Source of the DNA: Desulfobacterales bacterium
GTDB taxonomy: Bacteria > Desulfobacterota > Desulfobacteria > Desulfobacterales > RPRI01
Reading direction: 5' to 3'
Assembly (NCBI GenBank): GCA_030689795.1
Contig: JAUYEO010000237.1
Span: forward strand, 1 to 7,009
Length of the DNA stretch: 7,009 nt
The notes beneath the pieces were generated by a model. It saw nothing but the letters and a program-made list of their open reading frames with translations, was not told the origin of the DNA and searched no databases. This document shows positions 1 to 5,600 of the stretch, one piece after another. A program made the position numbers and the translations under genes. Position 1 is the stretch's first letter. Every line of letters begins with the position of its first letter.

Positions 1-62
1 CGTATAAATCTGTTTTTAAGGACCAGCCCGTTGATTTCCATTTTTTCAAATAAGGATGTCAT
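1..62 (-). CDS. NADH:flavin oxidoreductase, old yellow enzyme family (N-terminal fragment, cut by left window edge)
   Basis: Only the first 21 codons are inside the window. They read from an ATG at 62-60 and give MTSLFEKMEINGLVLKNRFI followed by R. The pattern LFE-x-(hydrophobic)-x-I-x-G-L-x-L-KNR-(hydrophobic) is the hallmark N-terminus of the old yellow enzyme/2,4-dienoyl-CoA reductase-like FMN family, where it forms the start of the TIM barrel. Family members use FMN and NAD(P)H to reduce activated C=C bonds or related substrates. The substrate here cannot be inferred. The start is supported by the motif's normal distance from the N-terminus; a GGGA stretch about 12 bases upstream is a weak ribosome-binding site. 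The gene follows the ABC transporter genes on the same strand and could be in their operon. Its ATG overlaps the stop of a possible 36-codon ORF in an ATGA arrangement. The family call rests on a short motif. Confidence 0.75.
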   Translation of the reverse strand, partial: MTSLFEKMEINGLVLKNRFI

Positions 63-169
63 GGTCTTGAGATTCCCATTTCTTTTTTCTTCCAAACATT
101 AGATTCCGGATATTTGATGGCTGAGTCGGCGGCCACCGCACCATTCAAAATACCGGCTTCAAAGGGCAT
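59..169 (-). CDS. Possible 36-residue hypothetical protein between the ABC ATPase and flavin oxidoreductase genes
   Basis: An ATG at 169-167 opens a 36-codon frame (starting MPFEAGILNGAVAADSAIKY) that ends at TGA 61-59. The stop overlaps the ATG of the flavin oxidoreductase as ATGA, the same junction type as between the binding protein and permease genes. The codons look reasonable for this genome, with several GCC, GGT and GTG. Against it, there is no convincing ribosome-binding site upstream, it has no recognisable domain, and the same frame runs back into the ATPase gene as a longer shadow ORF. It could be a real small protein, a degraded 3' end of a lost gene, or chance. I do not recognise it. 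Confidence 0.2.
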   Translation of the reverse strand: MPFEAGILNGAVAADSAIKYPESNVWKKKEMGISRP

Positions 170-191
170 ATTATGCAAAGTGCTCGCGGCT

Positions 192-968
192 TCAGGATGG
201 CGGACGGACGGCTGCCGAGGCATTGAGCAATTGAAGAATGTCGCTTCTGATCCGGTTATGCTCTTTTCCTGTCCTATTTCTGGGCCGATCCAGACCGACA
301 TCGAAGATTTTCAATATGCGGGCGGGGCGCGGGGATAAAACGGCAACACGGTCGCCGATGTATACCGCCTCGTCCACGTTATGGGTGACAAACCGGATCG
401 TATCTTTTCTTTCTTCCCAGATTTTCAGGAGAAATTCCTGCATGACGTTTCGGGTCTGACTGTCGAGTGATCCGAACGGTTCATCCATCAGCACCACCTG
501 CGGGTCGGCGATCAGGGTGCGAGCGATGGCCACGCGCTGCTTCATGCCGCCGGAAAGCTCTTTGGGAAAAGCGTTTTCAAATCCTTCCAGGCCAAAATCC
601 CGGACATACTGCATTGCCATGGTCCGGCGGACCGCGGCGTCCACGCCCTTGATTTCAAGGGCCACTTCAATGTTTTCCACCAATTTTCGCCAGGGAAACA
701 GTGCGTACTCCTGAAACACCATTCCCACCTGCTCGTCACATCCGGTAAGGGTTTTTCCGTCCAACAGAATTCTGCCCGAAGTCTTTTCTTCCAACCCGGC
801 GATCAGACGCAGGAGCGTGGTCTTGCCGCAGCCGCTCGGTCCGACAATGGAAAAAATCTGCCCCTGTTGAACCGAGAAGTTCATCCCGTCAAACACGTCG
901 ATGTCGGTTTTGGACGTATTGCCGGCGTATACTTTTTTTAGGTCGGTTATTTCAAGTCGAATACTCAT
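192..968 (-). CDS. ABC transporter ATP-binding protein, nitrate/sulfonate/taurine importer family
   Basis: This 258-residue cytoplasmic ATPase powers the importer encoded just upstream. All the nucleotide-binding motifs are intact: Walker A GPSGCGKTT at about 43-51, Q-loop glutamine in FQEYALFPW at 86, signature LSGGMKQR at 138-145, Walker B VVLMDEP at 158-164, D-loop SLD, and switch histidine in THNVDEA at 196. FQ-x-x-x-LFPW followed by VENI is typical of the SsuB/TauB/NrtD group. Length is normal for that group (about 250-270), with only a short tail after the H-loop region and no regulatory NrtC-like domain. The ATG at 968 is nine bases past the permease stop, so translation is probably coupled; the ribosome-binding site is weak (AGAAG). 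The substrate cannot be read from the ATPase. Confidence 0.95.
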   Translation of the reverse strand: MSIRLEITDLKKVYAGNTSKTDIDVFDGMNFSVQQGQIFSIVGPSGCGKTTLLRLIAGLEEKTSGRILLDGKTLTGCDEQVGMVFQEYALFPWRKLVENIEVALEIKGVDAAVRRTMAMQYVRDFGLEGFENAFPKELSGGMKQRVAIARTLIADPQVVLMDEPFGSLDSQTRNVMQEFLLKIWEERKDTIRFVTHNVDEAVYIGDRVAVLSPRPARILKIFDVGLDRPRNRTGKEHNRIRSDILQLLNASAAVRPPS

Positions 969-977
969 AAGCTTCTA

Positions 978-1733
978 TTATCGCCACCGGATCAGATGTC
1001 TTTCGACCAGTTGCAGGCAGGCATCAATTCCAAGGCCGATCGCGCCGATAACGAGCATGCCCGCGATGATCTCATCGGAACGTTGAATATCCCGTGCCGT
1101 CATGATCATGTAGCCCAAACCAAAGCCCTGCCTGACGCCGGTAAATTCGGCCGCCACCAGCGACATCCACCCCACACCGATACCGATGCGCATGCCGGTC
1201 AATATGGAGGGCATGGCGCCGGGGACGAGGACATTGAGGAAGAAAAACCGCCGGCCGGCATTGAGCATTCTGGCCGCCTCGATCAACACCGGTTCAATTC
1301 CGCGAACCCCATTGACGGTGTTCAGGAGAATCGGAAAAAAGGCGCCGAGGAAGATGATATACGCCGCGGATTTGATACCGATGCCGAACCAGAGGATGGA
1401 AAGGGGAATCCAAGCCAGCGGCGGAATCGGGCGCACTATTTCCACCAACGGCTCGATCATGGCGCAAACGGTTCGGGACCATCCCATGAGAAGTCCCAGG
1501 GGAACGGCGGTCGCCAACGCCAGCGCATACCCTAAGAGAACGCGTTGCAGGCTGTAGTAAACATGCAGATGCAGCGGATGCCCCGGAGGCATTCCCGTGA
1601 AGATCAGATCCGCCAGCCCGGCCGCCACCTGAACCGGCGAGGGCAGTTTAAATGCCGGTATCACGCCGGCGGCGCACATAAGCTGCCACACCAGCAGCAA
1701 CACGATGGGCGGTATAATCCGCTTGCCTTTCAT
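978..1733 (-). CDS. ABC transporter permease, SsuC/TauC/NrtB family
   Basis: This is a 251-residue inner-membrane permease with about six hydrophobic helices (roughly 6-24, 62-85, 104-118, 120-139, 180-198 and 222-240). The cytoplasmic coupling loop has the EAA motif: EAARMLNAG at 152-160, followed by the L-P-G-x-x-P-like segment VLVPGAMPSILTGMRI. KLPSP near residue 30 and the GWMSLVAAEF segment at about 188-197 are family-typical. Its length matches SsuC/TauC proteins, which act as homodimers with the ATPase encoded next. The ATG at 1733-1731 overlaps the TGA of the binding-protein gene (ATGA), indicating translational coupling. The SsuC/TauC name gives the fold only; sulfonate specificity is not implied. 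Confidence 0.95.
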   Translation of the reverse strand: MKGKRIIPPIVLLLVWQLMCAAGVIPAFKLPSPVQVAAGLADLIFTGMPPGHPLHLHVYYSLQRVLLGYALALATAVPLGLLMGWSRTVCAMIEPLVEIVRPIPPLAWIPLSILWFGIGIKSAAYIIFLGAFFPILLNTVNGVRGIEPVLIEAARMLNAGRRFFFLNVLVPGAMPSILTGMRIGIGVGWMSLVAAEFTGVRQGFGLGYMIMTARDIQRSDEIIAGMLVIGAIGLGIDACLQLVERHLIRWR

Positions 1734-2701
1734 TTATGCAGGATGTCCCGTAAGATTTTCGGCTGAAGAAATTGATCCACAAATCCGTTCGGATTCTCGA
1801 TCCGAATAAGGCCGAGTTCCGATAGAAACCGGACATATTCTTTTTCTCCCTCGACGTTTATTTCATAGGTAAAGTGAACGTTTTGCATGGCCTTTCGAAC
1901 AGTGGCCTCATCCATGCCTGTGGATTTAACGCCGATGGCAATCGCCTCCTCGGCGTTACGGTGAATGTAATCGGTTGCCTGAACATGCGCTGCCACGACG
2001 GCCCGGACTTTTCCAGGCTGTTTGGCGATAAATCCTTTATCGGTCACCAGCACGCAACACGGATGCCCAGGCCACATGCCGCCGGATGTCGCCAGGTTTT
2101 GCCCCACGCCCATGGTGGCGGCTTTGGACGGATGGGGTTCCCAAGCAATAAAGGCATCGATCTGACCGGTGCGAAGCGCGCTGATCATTTCCGGCGGCTT
2201 TAGCACAATAATATTGACCGACGCCGGGGCGATCCCCGCATTTTTGAGCGCCTTTCGAAGTAAAAAATCCTGAACCGTGGAATGGCCCGGTATAGCCACC
2301 GTCTTGCCCTTTAAATCGGCCAGGCTTTTGATCGCGGTGTTATCTTTCGCTATCACCAGGGCCGAGCCTTCGGTGTTGACCTGGGCCACCACAACCACAC
2401 TGGCGGCCTTGTTGGCAACAGCGGTCGTTGCGGGGGCTTCCCCCACATAGGCCATATCCAGCTCTCCGGCAGAAAATGCCGTCATGATTTCCGGCCCTGC
2501 CTTGAATACGCCCGCAACTTCGACGGAAACGCCGTTCTTTGTAAAGAAGCCTTTTTCCAAAGCCACCCAGAACGCCAATTGGTGAATATCACTTTGCAGC
2601 ACGGCCATACGAATCGCCGGCTCGGACGCCCCGGCAAAATGACCTGGAGAGCCAACTACCAACAGAGCAATGAGAAGCAGCATGAGTACCGATCGTTTCA
2701 T
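1730..2701 (-). CDS. Periplasmic substrate-binding protein of a nitrate/sulfonate/taurine-type ABC importer
   Basis: This 323-residue protein has a clear Sec signal peptide: basic MKRS, a hydrophobic core at about 5-18, and likely cleavage after AGA near residue 25. There is no lipobox cysteine, so the mature protein should be soluble in the periplasm. The fold is the SsuA/TauA/NMT1-like type II binding protein. Supporting motifs are LAFWVALEKGFFTKNGVSVE (about 42-61), FSAGELDMAYVGEAPA (76-91), the KGKTVAIPGHSTVQDFLLRK segment (131-150) and LRTGQIDAFIAWEP (176-189). A distinctive GGMWPGHPCC with adjacent cysteines lies at 207-216. The start is backed by AAGGA five bases upstream. It follows the AIR-synthase-like gene after 106 bases and overlaps the permease gene by four. 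The ligand is unknown; nitrogenous organics, sulfonates or similar small solutes are possible. Confidence 0.93.
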   Translation of the reverse strand: MKRSVLMLLLIALLVVGSPGHFAGASEPAIRMAVLQSDIHQLAFWVALEKGFFTKNGVSVEVAGVFKAGPEIMTAFSAGELDMAYVGEAPATTAVANKAASVVVVAQVNTEGSALVIAKDNTAIKSLADLKGKTVAIPGHSTVQDFLLRKALKNAGIAPASVNIIVLKPPEMISALRTGQIDAFIAWEPHPSKAATMGVGQNLATSGGMWPGHPCCVLVTDKGFIAKQPGKVRAVVAAHVQATDYIHRNAEEAIAIGVKSTGMDEATVRKAMQNVHFTYEINVEGEKEYVRFLSELGLIRIENPNGFVDQFLQPKILRDILHK

Positions 2702-2706
2702 TCATA

Positions 2707-2711
2707 TCCTT
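2707..2711 (-). promoter_or_regulatory. Ribosome-binding site of the ABC substrate-binding protein gene
   Basis: On the minus strand AAGGA lies five bases before the ATG at 2701. It is the clearest Shine-Dalgarno sequence in the left half of the window and supports this start. The rest of the 106-base gap (2702-2807) is AT-rich. I see no terminator with a T-tract and no convincing promoter in it, so read-through from the Nit1C-like genes remains possible. Confidence 0.7.
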
Positions 2712-2807
2712 TTTTGTTGAATATCAGATTAATTGAACTAAATATCCATCCAGACAGCGTGCAATGCATCTTTTTCGTGTAACCCGTGGATGTTGCGCCA
2801 AAAGAGG

Positions 2808-3806
2808 TTAAGTGTCATCTTCCAGCCCATTGTAGCGAATGCCGGTAATTTCGTCCTTTCGAAAATCGAACAGGATAATGGACTCCTGTTTCTGCTTCAG
2901 CGTAACGATCGGCTCCTCAGAGACTTTGCCGATGATTCTTGAAGAAATCATTCTCATACTAAAAATCGCCTGAACTTCTTTTGATTTTTCAGGTTTTACT
3001 GAGAGAATAAAACCAAAACTCTGGAAACAGTGAAGCCAGTCAATCAAAGCGATTTCGGAGGGCCTGGGAATAGCTTCAAGATCAATACAGCCTCCTTTGC
3101 CGGAATTTTCAAGCATGATAGAGATCGTGCCCAGAATGCCGGCATTGCTGATGTCCTTGGCGGCACATGAAAGCCCCTGTTCGGCAATCAGGGGCAATGC
3201 TTCCAGACGGTACAGCAGTTCTTCAGAGGTTTTTCCCGAATTGGCATCCCAGCTGACAACGGAACGACACCCCTTTTGTCCATTCAGATCCACGGCCAGA
3301 ATAAGGTCATCCCCAGCTTCGGCAAGATGACATCTCAAAAGCTTTTTTGCAGACCCCAAAATAGCCACACTCAGTGAAGGGGCTGAAGGAGATGCATCAG
3401 GATGCAAATGTCCGCCGAGCATGGGAACTCTGAGCTTTTGACATCCCTTTTCAATACCTTCCACAATTAGGGCTCGCTGCTCCTCGTCACCGCTTGCCAG
3501 AACGTTTACCATTCCGATGGGTCTTCCGCCCATGGAATAGATGTCATTCACAGTTACCATTACCGAAGCCTTGCCCGCTGCATAGGGTTCATTTATCAGC
3601 AGACCTGTCATCATGCCGTCGGCAGCGAAAAGCAGATATTCCCCTTTCCATGGAATAACTGCAGCGTCATCGCCAAAATTCGGGAGCTGTGAACCATACT
3701 GATGCGTAAGCTTCAATTTTTCAACAACTTTTTTTATGGGCTGTTTGCGCAATACCCCCGCATAATTTCTAACCGCTTCAACGATATCGATTAAACTTAT
3801 TTCCAT
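2808..3806 (-). CDS. nitF: AIR-synthase-related protein, Sll0787 type (Nit1C cluster, NitF-like)
   Basis: This 332-residue protein has the PurM/ThiL/SelD fold, in which an ATP site forms at a dimer interface. Visible motifs are FGDDAAVIPW at about 44-53 (the Mg-ATP-binding GDDAA seen in ThiL and related proteins), the D-G-M segment at 63-65, VNDIYSMGGRP at 86-96, LGGHLHPDASPSAPSLSVAI at 130-149 and AAKDISNAGILGTI at 215-228, followed by a PurM C-terminal-like domain. The order and wording match the Nit1C AIR-synthase-like family (Synechocystis Sll0787; C-terminal half of MSMEG_0567). The likely chemistry is ATP-dependent activation of an amide or carboxylate, but no reaction is established for the family. 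The ATG lies five bases past the stop of the radical SAM-GNAT gene, so the two are almost certainly coupled; AGGTGA lies 12 bases upstream. It is not PurM itself: it stands outside any purine context and lacks PurM wording. Confidence 0.85.
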   Translation of the reverse strand: MEISLIDIVEAVRNYAGVLRKQPIKKVVEKLKLTHQYGSQLPNFGDDAAVIPWKGEYLLFAADGMMTGLLINEPYAAGKASVMVTVNDIYSMGGRPIGMVNVLASGDEEQRALIVEGIEKGCQKLRVPMLGGHLHPDASPSAPSLSVAILGSAKKLLRCHLAEAGDDLILAVDLNGQKGCRSVVSWDANSGKTSEELLYRLEALPLIAEQGLSCAAKDISNAGILGTISIMLENSGKGGCIDLEAIPRPSEIALIDWLHCFQSFGFILSVKPEKSKEVQAIFSMRMISSRIIGKVSEEPIVTLKQKQESIILFDFRKDEITGIRYNGLEDDT

Positions 3807-3811
3807 AACAG

Positions 3812-5338
3812 TTATAAATCACCTGGAACAAGACTCAAGTCTGCTCGCATGTGTTGATGGGGAAATCCAAAATGCTCTATAACCTGCCCGACAGGCTGCC
3901 AACCAAGTTTTTTAAAAAACCGGACATTCCTTTCCTGGATATCCGCCGTAAAAATAGCGCATCCCTTTTTCTTTACCCGTTTCATGGCTTCCCTGACCAA
4001 GAGTGATCCGGTTCGACCGGTGCGATACTCTTTTTGCACTGCCAGCCTGCCTCCGATCCAGTGCCCGTTTCCGGCTTTTCCGGGAAAAATCCTTACAGTT
4101 CCAATGATCCTGCCATCCGTTTTTGCCACCAGGAGGATGCTTTCAGAATCTTTTTCATCCCTGTCTGAATCGCTGAACATCCTCTGCTCGTTAACGAACA
4201 CCTCTCTTCTGATTTTGAAGGCCTCATTCCGTTCGTGGGAATTTCGAGCACTGTGACAAACGATTCCGGACTCTTTTTTTTCATAAGCACTAAGCGCGGA
4301 ACAGGCGCCGCATCGCACACATCCCGCCAATGTCTCTTTCGTTGAAATCCCTTTTTTCTGTAGAATCACAGCAACTGCATCGTAGATACGCTTCATTGTT
4401 TCCGGGTCGGGTGGAACGGCGTTCTCAAGGGTTGATCCGGGTAGGGGGCGCAGGGGAACAACAAAAGGGTATACTCCCAAATCTGCAAGGAATTCACTGC
4501 CCCATGCAATGGATTCGGAAGATTCTCCCAGACCGGCGATCAGAAAACTGCTAACCCTACTTGGCCCAAACAGTTCAACAGCTTTTTTCCATGCTCTTTC
4601 ATATCGATTCATTCCGATTTCTGCTTTGGCAGGAGCGATACGAGCAAGCACTTTCAAATCAAAACTTTCCACATGGATGCCAACGGCATCCACACCTGCA
4701 TCCTTTAACGCATCAATGAGATCGAGATTCCCCGGAGGAGCAAATTGGACCTGAACCGGCATATCCACAACGGCTTTTACTGCGCGAACGCAATCGGCAA
4801 GATACGTGATTTCACTTCCAGCCGGATCACCCGTGCCGGAAGTTAAAACCATATGAGATACGCCATCCATATCCAAGGCAGCCCTGGCAACTTCGGCAAG
4901 CTGCTCCGGTGATTTTCTTGCAATGGTTTCCTTGTTTCTCAGAGATGTTTCCGTGGAGCAGAAGCCGCACTTTTTAAATTGTTTCCAATGAACGCATTGT
5001 TGAAGAACGGTTGTGGCCAGACAATCCCTGCCGTGGAGAAGGGCAATATTTCTGAAGGCAACGCCATCCCGGGTGAATTGGCTGTAGAACGCCGGGTCAG
5101 GGACAACTTCCAGTGACGAAACCGCTTTCCCATGCTTTACAAGAACATAGGAATTATTCGTGGCTTCCAGACTAAAAGGAGAATGCGAGACATAATGACC
5201 GGCAATGGGTACATTAACCGGTATGCCGCCTATAATAAAAGATTTTCCCTCAGCCGGCCCTGCGCCACCTTTTCGCCCTTGGATATCCTTATGAACCCTG
5301 ATTCCCAAGCTTTGTATCTCGGTGATAAGATGACGCAT
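3812..5338 (-). CDS. nitDE: Fused radical SAM protein (MSMEG_0568/NitD type) and GNAT N-acetyltransferase (MSMEG_0567/NitE type)
   Basis: This is a 508-residue two-domain protein. Residues 1 to about 350 are a radical SAM domain of the MSMEG_0568/Sll0785 family. The cluster cysteines are 115, 124 and 127 (C-x8-C-x2-C, not the canonical C-x3-C-x2-C), preceded by GRDCLATTVLQQ. SAM-barrel motifs follow: TSGTGDP (166-172), VQFAPPGNLDLIDALKDAGV (197-216), GIHVESFD (220-227) and SFLIAGLGES (264-273). A CVRCGAC motif (C340, C343, C346) closes the domain and may bind a second Fe-S cluster. Residues about 365-505 are a GNAT domain: RREVFVNEQRMF (378-389), IIGTVRIFPG (411-420), RLAVQKEYRTGRTGSLLV (431-448), RNVRFFKKLGW (470-480) and GFPHQHM (491-497). 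In Synechocystis these are separate proteins, and in mycobacteria the GNAT is fused to the AIR-synthase domain instead. The start is supported by GGAG eight bases upstream. The reaction is unknown. Confidence 0.9.
   Translation of the reverse strand: MRHLITEIQSLGIRVHKDIQGRKGGAGPAEGKSFIIGGIPVNVPIAGHYVSHSPFSLEATNNSYVLVKHGKAVSSLEVVPDPAFYSQFTRDGVAFRNIALLHGRDCLATTVLQQCVHWKQFKKCGFCSTETSLRNKETIARKSPEQLAEVARAALDMDGVSHMVLTSGTGDPAGSEITYLADCVRAVKAVVDMPVQVQFAPPGNLDLIDALKDAGVDAVGIHVESFDLKVLARIAPAKAEIGMNRYERAWKKAVELFGPSRVSSFLIAGLGESSESIAWGSEFLADLGVYPFVVPLRPLPGSTLENAVPPDPETMKRIYDAVAVILQKKGISTKETLAGCVRCGACSALSAYEKKESGIVCHSARNSHERNEAFKIRREVFVNEQRMFSDSDRDEKDSESILLVAKTDGRIIGTVRIFPGKAGNGHWIGGRLAVQKEYRTGRTGSLLVREAMKRVKKKGCAIFTADIQERNVRFFKKLGWQPVGQVIEHFGFPHQHMRADLSLVPGDL
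3824..4246 (-). other. GNAT acetyltransferase domain at the C-terminus of the fusion protein
   Basis: This marks the NitE-like part of the fusion (residues about 365-505). R-R-x-V-F-V-x-E-Q and the D-R-D-E-x-D stretch near 392-397 are characteristic of the Nit1C-associated GNAT family. The acetyl-CoA pyrophosphate loop reads R-T-G-R-T-G (439-444), with Arg where the Q/R-x-x-G-x-G/A consensus has its first Gly. The reading frame is continuous with the radical SAM domain, and there is no internal ATG with a good ribosome-binding site at the junction. Confidence 0.8.
4958..4996 (-). other. Radical SAM 4Fe-4S cysteine motif (C-x8-C-x2-C)
   Basis: Codons 115-127 of the fusion protein read CVHWKQFKKCGFC. 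The last two cysteines have the usual C-x2-C spacing, while the first is separated by eight residues rather than three. From memory, MSMEG_0568-family proteins also have a lengthened first spacing, so this looks like a family trait rather than damage. Confidence 0.75.
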
Positions 5339-5346
5339 ATAAAAGT

Positions 5347-5350
5347 CTCC
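5347..5350 (-). promoter_or_regulatory. Ribosome-binding site of the radical SAM-GNAT fusion gene
   Basis: GGAG on the minus strand lies eight bases before the ATG at 5338 and supports that start. It sits in the 34 bases left between the start codon and the terminal repeat of the neighbouring element. The leader is therefore either very short or begins inside the repeat element. Confidence 0.7.
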
Positions 5351-5372
5351 GGTAATTCATTCAGGATATTTC

Positions 5373-5437
5373 GAGACCTTTGCATAACATCTGATTAAGG
5401 GGCTGACATGGGCAATCGGTTTTGCCGTTTTGCAAGA
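5373..5437 (+). repeat. Left terminal inverted repeat arm
   Basis: This is a 65-base arm. The inner 39 bases (from GGGGCTGACATGGG to CGTTTTGCAAGA) pair with 5601-5639 with only two mismatches. The tip GAGACCTT pairs perfectly with the other end. The segment between (5381-5398) is diverged and differs in length by two bases. Confidence 0.85.
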
Positions 5438-5462
5438 TCGGATTTAAGACTTCGTCAACGGC

Positions 5463-5488
5463 AGTCCGCCTGAGACCTTTGGCGGACT
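5463..5488. repeat. Internal hairpin 1 of the repeat element
   Basis: AGTCCGCC (5463-5470) and GGCGGACT (5481-5488) form a perfect 8-bp GC-rich stem around the 10-base loop TGAGACCTTT. The loop repeats the element's terminal GAGACCTTT sequence. No T-tract follows on either strand, so it is not a standard intrinsic terminator. Confidence 0.75.
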
Positions 5489-5525
5489 CCCATTAGACCT
5501 GGACAGCCCCAGTGGATATACGCCC

Positions 5526-5543
5526 ACGAAGCCGTTACTTCGT
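5526..5543. repeat. Internal hairpin 2 of the repeat element
   Basis: ACGAAG (5526-5531) and CTTCGT (5538-5543) form a perfect 6-bp stem with the 6-base loop CCGTTA. Confidence 0.55.
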
Positions 5544-5579
5544 CTCTGCCTGTGTCTCTTTGTTGACAATCAGGGGGCG

Positions 5580-5598
5580 TTGTTATGTTTCGTAACAA
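5580..5598. repeat. Internal hairpin 3 of the repeat element
   Basis: TTGTTA (5580-5585) and TAACAA (5593-5598) form a perfect 6-bp stem with a 7-base loop. It lies directly inside the right arm. It is AT-rich and weak on its own, but forms part of a series with the other two hairpins. Confidence 0.5.
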
Positions 5599-5600
5599 TT

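Noticed and set aside
996..1535. 179-codon plus-strand ORF
   Set aside because: It lies wholly inside the permease gene on the opposite strand, and its Arg/His/Gly/Asp-rich translation resembles no protein family; it is a shadow frame.
2702..2807. Terminator or promoter between the AIR-synthase-like gene and the binding protein gene
   Set aside because: Only loose inverted pairs and poor -35/-10 matches (for example TTGCAC with TTAGTT) were found; nothing strong enough to annotate.
5463..5488. Intrinsic terminator for the dehydrogenase gene
   Set aside because: The stem is good but no T-tract follows on either strand, and it lies about 180 bases past the stop.
5563..5589. Plus-strand promoter (TTGACA followed by TATGTT) inside the repeat element
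   Set aside because: The spacing is about 15 bases rather than 17, the -10 match is weak, and it would point into the antisense of the dehydrogenase gene.
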